Shown one piece after another: positions 1 through 5,663 of a DNA stretch of 5,663 bases (its first letter is position 1; the number at the start of each line of letters is the position of its first letter). The stretch covers positions 1 to 5,663 of the forward strand of contig DOVP01000200.1 in assembly GCA_003520025.1 (NCBI GenBank). Direction: 5' to 3'. This DNA comes from Phycisphaerales bacterium. Lineage in GTDB: Bacteria > Planctomycetota > Phycisphaerae > Phycisphaerales > SM1A02. Made by a program: the position numbers and the translations under genes. The notes under the pieces are model-generated. The model was not told the DNA's origin. It saw nothing but the letters and a program-made list of their open reading frames with translations, and searched no databases.

Positions 1-293
1 CCATCGAAGAGCGCAATGAGCGAGGGTCCCCGTTCGGTTTCTGCGAGCAAGAGGGATATGTGGCTGACTGTTTCGATGCCAGCCGCGACGAGCGAGTCGT
101 TGAGGGCGGTGAGGTCCTCGGTGGTGATGAAGGACCCCGGCTCACCGAACATGCTCGGCAGATCACCAGCCACCAACTCGTGGCTCACGCCGCCGATCGT
201 GATATTGGCACTCGATCCTGCGGCCACTCCTGGAAGTGGGGCAAGAACACCTGCTGCAATGAGCAGGCCGGAATATCGCGTGATGGATGGCAT
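1..293 (-). CDS. Exported protein of unknown function, N-terminal part only (runs off left edge)
   Basis: An ATG at 293-291 opens a frame that stays open for 97 codons to the left edge, so the C-terminal part is missing. The first 25 residues look like a Sec signal peptide: a short positive n-region (MPSITRYSG), a hydrophobic core (LLIAAGVLAPLPGV) and a likely signal peptidase I site after VAA at residue 25. The mature part begins GSSANITIGG and is acidic, with few basic residues. It alternates short beta-like stretches with Asp/Glu/Gly-rich turns; no catalytic motif is visible. I do not recognise the family. The general look recalls secreted proteins of Planctomycetota that carry a C-terminal sorting signal, but that end is not in the window. 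It lies about 200 bases beyond the end of cls and has its own promoter candidate, so it is probably transcribed separately. The ribosome-binding region is weak (GAGAAGAG and GAGATC upstream of the ATG). Confidence 0.72.
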   Translation of the reverse strand, partial: MPSITRYSGLLIAAGVLAPLPGVAAGSSANITIGGVSHELVAGDLPSMFGEPGSFITTEDLTALNDSLVAAGIETVSHISLLLAETERGPSLIALFD

Positions 294-315
294 TCTGATC
301 TCGATCTCTTCTCTG

Positions 316-380
316 CCAGCGGCCTAAGTCCTTGTGAAGACGCAGCCTGAAGGCATCAAGATACCCTCAACTGCCGCTGG
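316..380. repeat. 8-bp inverted repeat flanking the leader of the left-edge gene
   Basis: CCAGCGGC at 316-323 is matched by its exact reverse complement GCCGCTGG at 373-380, with 49 bases between the arms. The right arm lies inside the spacer of the candidate promoter and the left arm in the leader, near the start codon. A small palindrome, GCCTGAAGGC, sits between them at 345-354. It could be an operator pair or an RNA fold in readthrough transcripts. At 8 bp in GC-rich DNA it may also be chance. Confidence 0.25.
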
Positions 381-386
381 TTCCAA
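358..386 (-). promoter_or_regulatory. Candidate sigma70-like promoter for the left-edge exported protein gene
   Basis: On the minus strand there is TTGGAA (386-381, 4 of 6 matches to TTGACA), a 17-base spacer, and TATCTT (363-358, 4 of 6 matches to TATAAT). A transcript would start near 351 and leave a leader of about 58 bases before the ATG at 293. The optimal spacer and the position between the end of cls and the next gene support it. Matches of this quality also arise by chance, so this is a prediction only. Confidence 0.4.
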
Positions 387-430
387 GCGTCCTTTCGCCC
401 TTTGTCGCCCATCGGATCCCTCTGAACCGG

Positions 431-448
431 CAAAACCAGCATCTGGGG
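431..448 (-). terminator. Weak terminator-like hairpin downstream of cls
   Basis: Read on the minus strand, CCAG (446-443), a 3-base loop and CTGG (439-436) are followed directly by TTTT (435-432), about 50 bases past the cls stop. The stem is only 4 bp, well below a typical intrinsic terminator. A second candidate lies nearer the gene at 494-480 (GGCCC, 5-base loop, GGGTC) but lacks a T-run. One of them may end the cls transcript, but neither is convincing alone. Confidence 0.22.
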
Positions 449-495
449 TCCCTCACAAGGCCTTGCAACGCTCAAGAATGACCCATGGAGGGCCC

Positions 496-1938
496 CTACA
501 GAAGCGGGCTGAGCAGCCCCGCCATGTTGTAGAGCAGCCGCGACGGAGCCGGCTGGTTCAGCCACCGGGCCGAATCGACCGGCTGGCAGTCGTTGAGATA
601 GGACATCTGGAGGAAGTGCAGCCGGCTGGCGAATTCGGGGCACCACCCGAACATGCTGATCTCGAAATTCAGTTCCAGCGATCGGCGGTCGAGGTTGGCC
701 GAGCCAACCATGAAGAGGTCGTGATCGACGGTCATCGTCTTGGCGTGCAGCAGGCCCGCGCCGTATTCCCAAATGTCTACGCCCGCCCGGATAAGGCTGG
801 CGTAGTGGCTGCGGCTGGCCATCCCTACGAGGCAAGAGTCGTTGCGGGCGGGGACAATGAGGGTCGTATGGACACCCCGCAGGGCTGCGGCGCGGAGGGC
901 CGCCTCGGTGGCTGCGTCCGGCACGTAGTAGGGGGTGGTCAGTACCAATTCGTCCTTCGCCGCGTGAAAGCAGGCTTGGAGCACTTGCGTGAGCGCTTCG
1001 TTGTTGAAGTTGGGTCCGGTTCCGACGATCTGGCAGCATGCAGTGCCATCGATGCTTGTCGGGGTGGATTTCAGCAAATCATCATGCGATTCACCTGTGT
1101 TGACCTCCCAATCTTCGAAGAAGAGGCACTGAAGATCCTGTACCACCGGACCGCGGACAGTCGCCATGCAGTCGACCCACGGTGCGTACTTGGCTTTGGG
1201 CGCGAAGGCTGGCGATGCGATGTTTCGACTGCCAACCCATCCGATCTCGTTGTCGAAGATCATGATCTTGCGGTGGTTGCGGATATCCATGCGGGAAAGC
1301 GCCGCTCGGAGTACTTTGGCAGGCAGCATTTCGGCGACCTGGACGCCACTGGCTTCAATGTGGCGACGCAGTTCGGATCCGAGGAAGTTGCGGGAGCCCA
1401 CCGAGTCCACTTGCAGGCGGACGACCACGCCCCGCTCGGCGGCTCGCATCATCGCTTCTCCGATTCGTTGACCGACCTGATCATCAAGGTAGATGTAAGT
1501 GAGGATGTGTACGCTCTGGCGAGCATTGTCGATCGCCTGTTCGAGTCGGTCTGCGAATTCCTCGGGGCCACCGATGAGTTCAAGGGCGTTTCCACCGAGC
1601 ACATCGGTTTCGCTGACGGCGCCTGCGAGCGAGAAGATTCGGTCATAAGGCGCGGGAATATCCGTCTGAGAATCCTGCAGGTACTGGGTACTCTCGTCGC
1701 GATTCGTGGAGTAGTTGGTATGAATGTTGGCGTGCCGCCTCCGCCGCTTTCCTGCGATGCGAGCCCCTCCGAGAAATACATAGGCGATGGCGCCGGCGAA
1801 GGGTGCCAATACGATGAACACGATCCAAGCGAGCCGCGCGTCGCTGGTACCGCAGCGACGAAGCAGAATGACCGTCACCAGCCAGACAATCAGCCCGATG
1901 TGGGCGACCAGCAGGAATGTGGGCCAGATCCAGTGCAT
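496..1938 (-). CDS. cls: Cardiolipin synthase, phospholipase D superfamily (ClsA type)
   Basis: A complete 480-residue protein, the usual length for bacterial Cls. It condenses two phosphatidylglycerols into cardiolipin and glycerol at the inner membrane. Residues 1-60 form the N-terminal PLDc_N region with two membrane segments (about 6-26 and 36-57), followed by a basic patch (KRRRR, 64-68). HKD motif 1 has H222, K224 and D229 in NHRKIMIFD, followed by VGSRN. HKD motif 2 has H398, K400 and D405 in LHAKTMTVD, followed by VGSANLDRRS. The C-terminus, AGLLSPLL, is typical of the family. Both catalytic sites look intact. The ATG at 1938-1936 is the only sensible start: the next in-frame codon block upstream ends in the ftsQ TAA, and the first membrane segment begins immediately. 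No Shine-Dalgarno sequence is evident. The gene starts about 36 bases after ftsQ, so cotranscription is likely. A ClsA-type PLD synthase is much more likely than another PLD enzyme, given the N-terminal domain and the C-terminal SPLL. Confidence 0.95.
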   Translation of the reverse strand: MHWIWPTFLLVAHIGLIVWLVTVILLRRCGTSDARLAWIVFIVLAPFAGAIAYVFLGGARIAGKRRRRHANIHTNYSTNRDESTQYLQDSQTDIPAPYDRIFSLAGAVSETDVLGGNALELIGGPEEFADRLEQAIDNARQSVHILTYIYLDDQVGQRIGEAMMRAAERGVVVRLQVDSVGSRNFLGSELRRHIEASGVQVAEMLPAKVLRAALSRMDIRNHRKIMIFDNEIGWVGSRNIASPAFAPKAKYAPWVDCMATVRGPVVQDLQCLFFEDWEVNTGESHDDLLKSTPTSIDGTACCQIVGTGPNFNNEALTQVLQACFHAAKDELVLTTPYYVPDAATEAALRAAALRGVHTTLIVPARNDSCLVGMASRSHYASLIRAGVDIWEYGAGLLHAKTMTVDHDLFMVGSANLDRRSLELNFEISMFGWCPEFASRLHFLQMSYLNDCQPVDSARWLNQPAPSRLLYNMAGLLSPLL

Positions 1939-1974
1939 ATGAATATGGTGGTCGGTGGCGGGCCGTTGTGCAAG

Positions 1975-2841
1975 TTAGCGGCTGACGAAATGGGAGGCGT
2001 CTCTTAGATCTAAGATGCCTCGATGGTGCTGATCGATACGCCCCGTGGTTTGAAATCCCTCATTGAGCCGAAGCAACTTGCGGTCGGTCAACGTTTCAAG
2101 CGGGGTCTCCTCCCCCGGTGGCGAACCCCAGATGATTCGGCTGTGCGTGGTCATGAGTACCAAACTTCCGCTGCGATTGAAGTCCGCCAAATCGATCGCG
2201 GCTACTTGATTCGTCCAGTTGCGGCCATCGAGGACGGCCAGCAGCCGCAGCGCGGCGGCGACGTCATCGCCCTGCCAGATACGGCGGGGGCGTGTCGGTC
2301 GGTTCTGTCCGGGATTGGTGATTCGCAGATGGTGGTCCTCGTTGGACATTCGGGTGCCATCGGGCAGCGGCTGGCCAATGCCGTCCACAAGGACATCGCC
2401 GTGTTCATCGGTGACAACAGCGACGGGATTCAGGAAGACGGCGGCGACCTCGATGTCGCCGCTTGCGGTCCGGCGGACCTGCCGGACATTGTCGAACCAG
2501 CCGGAGTTGTCCAAGGCGTTGTGAATGGCGACCAGTTGGGCCTGCTCGGGGATGCTCTCGGTGATGTGGCTGGTGGCGATGCGTCCGAGATGCTCAATCA
2601 GCGAGTCGCCAATCCAGTCTGGCGTATCGACGAAGCGCACCTCGCTCGGACGCGGTGCCGTGGCCGAAACCGCTCGCTCCAATGATGGTGCCGCAACAGC
2701 AAGTCCGATGGCAAACGCGAGCAGCACACACCATCCGCCAGCATCGCCGCGGAGCAGGCGGGGGGTCGTAGAGAGCCATCCGAGGAGGGGCTGCCACCGC
2801 GAAGGTGGCTTCTTGCGTGATCGTGGGCGTGGGCGGGGCAT
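1975..2841 (-). CDS. ftsQ: Divergent cell division protein of the FtsQ/DivIB family
   Basis: 288 residues with the FtsQ architecture. Residues 1-35 are a cytoplasmic tail rich in Pro and Arg/Lys (MPRPRPRSRKK). Residues 36-52 are a single membrane segment (WCVLLAFAIGLAVAAP), giving a periplasmic C-terminus. A POTRA-like region spans about 64-135 and ends in NSGWFDNVRQV...FLNPVAVV, which matches the family pattern 'lpWv..v.V ... P.A'. DVLVDGIGQPLP follows, as the usual 'yLvd..G..f' strand. A beta domain follows (about 190-288), including IIWGSP and ending ILDLRDASHFVSR, which resembles the 'iDlRy' strand of FtsQ. Its role would be to link early and late division proteins (with FtsB/FtsL) at midcell. 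Sequence identity to well-known FtsQ looks low, so the call rests on architecture plus position directly after murC-murB-ddl. An AAGGA at 2857-2853 sits 11 bases before the ATG and supports this start. Confidence 0.85.
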   Translation of the reverse strand: MPRPRPRSRKKPPSRWQPLLGWLSTTPRLLRGDAGGWCVLLAFAIGLAVAAPSLERAVSATAPRPSEVRFVDTPDWIGDSLIEHLGRIATSHITESIPEQAQLVAIHNALDNSGWFDNVRQVRRTASGDIEVAAVFLNPVAVVTDEHGDVLVDGIGQPLPDGTRMSNEDHHLRITNPGQNRPTRPRRIWQGDDVAAALRLLAVLDGRNWTNQVAAIDLADFNRSGSLVLMTTHSRIIWGSPPGEETPLETLTDRKLLRLNEGFQTTGRIDQHHRGILDLRDASHFVSR

Positions 2842-2940
2842 GGCGCAGCGGTTCCTTCCGAGGGTCTATCGGTCAGGAGGGGGAGCGAGCCGCAGTTCGC
2901 CTCTGAAGAGGTGAGGTACTTCTCCGGGCAGCGCCGCACA
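2842..2940 (-). other. 99-base ddl-ftsQ intergenic gap
   Basis: This is the only sizeable break inside the murC-to-cls run; the genes upstream of it overlap. It holds the ftsQ ribosome-binding site (AAGGA, 2857-2853) and a small palindrome, CCTCTGAAGAGG, at 2900-2911 (4-5 bp stem). No T-run follows the palindrome on the minus strand, so it is not an intrinsic terminator. I see no good -35/-10 pair. An internal promoter or RNA processing site is possible but unsupported. Confidence 0.5.
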
Positions 2941-3864
2941 TCAACTCTTTGGCGTGAACACGCTTGGGGCGGTATCCGACCAGATCGCCGCCCGCACCAG
3001 CCGATCACAGAGCGTAGGCATGTCCCACCGCTGCGCGTCAGCGGCCATCGGCAGGAGTGAGTGACTCGTAAAACCGGGCATGGTGTTGATTTCCAGCAGC
3101 CAAGGGCCGTCCTTGTCGAGTAGGTAATCCACTCGAGCCACATGTCTGATACCTGCCTGAGCGCACAGGACGCGGGTCGATTCGATCATCCGCTCACGAT
3201 GACGATCCTCAAGCGGAGGATCGACGATGTATCGGGTGTCGTCGCGGTCGTACTTGGCGGCATAGTCGTACACGCCGCTGCTCGGCACGATCTCAATGAG
3301 GGGAAGCGGCTCGCCGCATACCACGCCGACGGTGAGTTCTCTGCCGGAGACCCATCGTTCTACGAGCGCCGATCCGCGATCGCTGACCATGGCGTTGACG
3401 GCCTCGTCGGCACTGGACTGTGAATCACAGAGATGCAGATCAATACTGGAGCCATCGTCGTTCGGCTTGATCGCCACGGGCGGCGGCAGTGGACATCCTC
3501 GTCGCTCACGCACCACTGACCAAGCCGGTGTGGCAATGCCAAGCGACTCAGCGAGCGCCTTCGTCTCCGCCTTGTCCATGCATAGCGCCGCGACGGCAGC
3601 GGGGGATCCGACGAAAGGCCGGCCATCCGACTCAAGCAGCGTTTGCAGCGGTCCACCCTCACCCCACGGTCCGTGCAGGGCGGGAAAGACGAGATCGCCT
3701 GTGAGCGAGCGAAGTGCAGCCTCGTCCAATTTTCCGATGACGTGCTCGTGTACCAGCCAACCCGCGTCTCGCAGCGCGGCGGCAACAGCGAGCCCGGATT
3801 GGATGCTGACCTCCCGCTCGGCATCGGGTCCGCCCATCAATACCGCTACGGAGGCTCCGCTCAC
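2941..3864 (-). CDS. ddl: D-alanine--D-alanine ligase
   Basis: 307 residues, normal for DdlB-type enzymes. It joins two D-Ala with ATP in the cytoplasm, for use by MurF. The N-terminal motif GGPDAEREVSIQSG (11-24) carries the substrate-binding Glu (E16, matching E15 of E. coli DdlB). The ATP-grasp fold follows: HGPWGEGG (64-71), K133 and GSS (138-140) of the P-loop-like strand, YDYAAKY (199-205), RVD (244-246), and LLEINTMPG with E258 and N260. Y205, in the position of E. coli Tyr216, points to D-Ala-D-Ala and not to a D-Ala-D-lactate ligase. Two positions are unusual: Gly in place of Asp in the usual GEDG (residue 70), and Asp142 where GSSxG normally ends in Gly. The start is GTG at 3864-3862, overlapping the murB TGA (GTGA). 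A GGAG lies 9 bases upstream of it, inside murB, and the N-terminal motif begins in register with this start. Confidence 0.95.
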   Translation of the reverse strand: MSGASVAVLMGGPDAEREVSIQSGLAVAAALRDAGWLVHEHVIGKLDEAALRSLTGDLVFPALHGPWGEGGPLQTLLESDGRPFVGSPAAVAALCMDKAETKALAESLGIATPAWSVVRERRGCPLPPPVAIKPNDDGSSIDLHLCDSQSSADEAVNAMVSDRGSALVERWVSGRELTVGVVCGEPLPLIEIVPSSGVYDYAAKYDRDDTRYIVDPPLEDRHRERMIESTRVLCAQAGIRHVARVDYLLDKDGPWLLEINTMPGFTSHSLLPMAADAQRWDMPTLCDRLVRAAIWSDTAPSVFTPKS

Positions 3865-4802
3865 GCGACATCGCTCCGTTTCCAGATCACGACTTCGGGT
3901 TCAAGGTTCACGTTCATTCGCTCAAGCACCGTTGTCCGGATCTCGTCGATCAATCTCCGCACATCCGTGGCACTGGCGCCCGGCTCGGTCACGATGAAGT
4001 TGGCGTGCTGCTCGCTGACAACCGCGCCGCCGATTCGTGTGCCTTTCAGACCGGCCTCGTCAATGATCGCTCCTGCAGAGAGGTGGCGGCCGGTCTCGGG
4101 GTCGGCAGGGTTGCGGAAGGCGCATCCGGCGCTGTGATCTGCCATGGGCTGTGTAGACCGTTTGTGCTGAAAGATTTCCATGACCCGATCCCGCACACGG
4201 ATTGGATCCTCCTCCCGCAGTTCAAGTGTGCACTCGGTGATGATGCCAGATGAGAGGTCGCTGCCGCGGTATCGAAAGCCGAGGTCCGCCGCATTCAGGG
4301 TCTGCGCAACGCCGTTGAGCGAGAGCAGGGTGACAGTTCGCAGGCAGTCGCTCATCTGTCCCCACGCGCCGCCTGCATTCATTCGCACAGCGCCGCCGGC
4401 CGTTCCGGGAATACCGGCCATCATCTCGAAGCCATGCAGCCCGCGTCTGCGGGTGTCCTGCACGAGTCGAAAAAGATCGGCGCCAGCTCCTGTCGCTGCC
4501 GCAGTGATGTCTCCTGTGGCGGTGTACCGCACGCGGCGGAAGTGCTCGTGGTCAAGTTTGATGACGACACCTTCGACTCCACCGTCGTCCACGAGCAGGT
4601 TGGCGCCGCCGCCAAGTACCCGCACGGGAGTATCGTTGGCCCTGCACCGTTTCACGAGTTCAATCAGGGACTCGGTTGTGCGAGGGGAGGCGAGCATATC
4701 GGCCCGTCCGCCGATGCCGTACCAGGTCATGGCACCGATCGGCGCATCGAGTGTGACATCGATGTCGAGATCGCCCAGCAACGAGGAACGGGACGGATTC
4801 AT
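3861..4802 (-). CDS. murB: UDP-N-acetylenolpyruvoylglucosamine reductase, type II
   Basis: 313 residues. This FAD enzyme uses NADPH to reduce UDP-GlcNAc-enolpyruvate to UDP-MurNAc in the cytoplasm. FAD-binding motifs are present: TWYGIGGRAD (26-35), LGGGANLLVDDGG (63-75) and AGIPGTAGGAVRMNAGGAWG (129-148). The substrate-binding motif FRYRGSDL follows (176-183). The proton-donor loop reads SAGCAFRNP (224-232), with Cys227 where E. coli has Ser229. The C-terminal catalytic Glu is E303, in LEPEVVIW (matching E325 of E. coli). The length and the GIGGRAD form fit type II MurB and not the longer E. coli type I. The ATG at 4802-4800 overlaps the murC TGA as ATGA. No clear Shine-Dalgarno precedes it, which suggests translation is coupled to murC. 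Its 3' end overlaps ddl in the same manner. Confidence 0.96.
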   Translation of the reverse strand: MNPSRSSLLGDLDIDVTLDAPIGAMTWYGIGGRADMLASPRTTESLIELVKRCRANDTPVRVLGGGANLLVDDGGVEGVVIKLDHEHFRRVRYTATGDITAAATGAGADLFRLVQDTRRRGLHGFEMMAGIPGTAGGAVRMNAGGAWGQMSDCLRTVTLLSLNGVAQTLNAADLGFRYRGSDLSSGIITECTLELREEDPIRVRDRVMEIFQHKRSTQPMADHSAGCAFRNPADPETGRHLSAGAIIDEAGLKGTRIGGAVVSEQHANFIVTEPGASATDVRRLIDEIRTTVLERMNVNLEPEVVIWKRSDVA

Positions 4803-5663
4803 ACGTTGGTGCCCATGAAGTCCCGGCCAATCGTCCAGACCGGCCCCGCGCCCATGACGACCAGCAGGTCACCGGCCCGCAGGTCGGCTCGCAGCGTCGC
4901 GACAATGTCGGAAAAGTCGGCCATGTGGCGTGCACTGACGCCTCGCATCTGGAGCCGATCGACGAGATCCGTGGCGTTCACCTTCTTCTTCTCGGCTTCC
5001 GAATCGCGAACGAAATAAATCTCCGGGACAATGACCTCATCGGCGGCCGAGAACGACTCGGCGAACTGGTCGAGCAGGAACCGTGTGCGGCTGTGTTGAT
5101 GTGGCTGAAAGACACAGACGAGCCGCTCAGGGTCTTCGGCCGCCCGGAGCGCATGCAGGGTCTTCTCGATCTCGGTGGGGTGGTGGCCGTAGTCGCTGTA
5201 GACGGTGACCATGCCCTCGCCAGCAGCGCGGGTTCCAAGCCGCTCCATTCGGCGATCCAACCCTCGGAATCGCGAGGCGGCGTCGGCGGCTTCTTCCCAT
5301 TCGACTCCGAGTTGATGCGACAGGATGACTGCCGCAGCCGAGTTGAGGGCGTTGTGAGCGCCAGGCATGGCGTTGGTCCACTGCGTGACCCACATGCCGT
5401 CTCGAAGAATACCTGCTCGGCGAACTGCCGCGTCCCACGCCACCTGATAATCGGCCTCTGGGTGGAATCCGAATGTGCTGACGCGGCAACTGAGCGGTGG
5501 CGTGATACCTTGTCGCCGAGCGCCGTCGTGAGCGATCAGAAGACTGCCGCCGTCTTCAGCGGGAGGGAGCAACTTCGCAAACTCCCCAAAGGCATCGATG
5601 ATGGCATCGAGGCTGCCATAGATATCCAAGTGATCTTCTTCGAGGTTGTTGATCAGGCCGATG
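4799..5663 (-). CDS. murC: UDP-N-acetylmuramate--L-alanine ligase, C-terminal part (runs off right edge)
   Basis: The frame is open through the right edge, so about 287 codons of the C-terminal portion are visible. The start and the N-terminal GTxGKT(T/S) ATP loop lie outside the window. The first visible residues, LINNLEEDHLDIYGS, match the Mur ligase 'NIe.DHlD.yg' motif; this shows the gene continues beyond the in-frame TTG at 5629-5627, which is not the start. Further motifs are HNALNSAAAVIL (MurC 'HN.lNalaA'), FRGLDRRMERLG (usual 'F.G..RRfe'), YSDYGHHPTEI with the diagnostic HHP, FQPHQHSRTRF, and the C-terminal MGAGPVWTIGRDF. MurC adds the first amino acid, L-Ala, to UDP-MurNAc using ATP in the cytoplasm. 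In the pathway it acts directly after MurB, whose gene overlaps its stop codon. The DYGHHPTEI and PHQHSRT motifs separate it from MurD, MurE and MurF; a fused or Mpl-type ligase is unlikely given the position. Confidence 0.96.
   Translation of the reverse strand, partial: IGLINNLEEDHLDIYGSLDAIIDAFGEFAKLLPPAEDGGSLLIAHDGARRQGITPPLSCRVSTFGFHPEADYQVAWDAAVRRAGILRDGMWVTQWTNAMPGAHNALNSAAAVILSHQLGVEWEEAADAASRFRGLDRRMERLGTRAAGEGMVTVYSDYGHHPTEIEKTLHALRAAEDPERLVCVFQPHQHSRTRFLLDQFAESFSAADEVIVPEIYFVRDSEAEKKKVNATDLVDRLQMRGVSARHMADFSDIVATLRADLRAGDLLVVMGAGPVWTIGRDFMGTNV

Noticed and set aside
1936..1977. ftsQ and cls in the same reading frame, separated only by TAA and 12 sense codons, suggesting a readthrough fusion
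   Set aside because: One gene pair in three shares a frame by chance, nothing near the TAA suggests readthrough, and a periplasmic FtsQ C-terminus joined to the N-terminus of Cls makes poor topological sense.
334..2007. A 557-codon open frame on the plus strand, opposite cls
   Set aside because: It lies almost wholly antisense to cls, which has complete domains and catalytic motifs. Its translation is rich in His, Arg, Asp and Gly with no recognisable domain, as expected for the antisense frame of a GC-rich gene.
2023..2685. A 220-codon plus-strand frame opposite ftsQ
   Set aside because: It is antisense to a gene with a membrane segment, POTRA-like region and conserved position; its own translation shows no domain or plausible ribosome-binding site.
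2897..2914. Hairpin in the ddl-ftsQ gap as a terminator
   Set aside because: On the transcribed strand the stem is only 4 bp with a mismatch beyond it, and no T-run follows.
2598..3143. A 181-codon minus-strand frame bridging ddl and ftsQ
   Set aside because: It overlaps both genes in another frame, its Cys/Arg/Ser-rich translation matches no domain, and it conflicts with the well-supported ftsQ start and ddl end.
5591..5612. Short direct repeat GGCATCGA (two copies) in murC
   Set aside because: It encodes part of the normal LDAIIDAF helix of MurC and is too short to be meaningful.

Overview
The window is a chromosomal, moderately GC-rich stretch (roughly 60% by eye) with every supported gene on the minus strand. 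Read in transcription order (right to left) it holds the end of murC, then murB, ddl, ftsQ, a cardiolipin synthase gene (cls), an approximately 200-base intergenic gap, and the start of an unrecognised exported protein that runs off the left edge.

murC-murB-ddl-ftsQ is the familiar downstream half of the bacterial division and cell wall (dcw) cluster. MurC adds L-Ala to UDP-MurNAc, MurB makes UDP-MurNAc by reducing the enolpyruvyl group, Ddl supplies the D-Ala-D-Ala dipeptide, and FtsQ is the bitopic division-site protein of the FtsQ/DivIB family. murC/murB and murB/ddl overlap by 4 bases (ATGA and GTGA), so these three are probably translationally coupled. A 99-base gap separates ddl from ftsQ and a 35 to 40 base gap separates ftsQ from cls. 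In many bacteria ftsA and ftsZ follow ftsQ; here cls, a membrane phospholipid synthase with two HKD motifs, takes that position.

The organism is a peptidoglycan-making, probably Gram-negative bacterium. The divergent FtsQ, the absence of ftsA/ftsZ after ftsQ, and the style of the exported protein at the left edge suggest Planctomycetota, perhaps Phycisphaerae. That placement is an impression from memory and not something the sequence proves.

The left-edge gene looks like a separate transcription unit. It has its own sigma70-like promoter candidate (TTGGAA, 17 bases, TATCTT) and a clear signal peptide. I see no mobile element, CRISPR array, tRNA, rRNA or obvious new system. The points worth a second look are modest: unusual residues in Ddl and MurB motifs, the cls position, and the unidentified exported protein.
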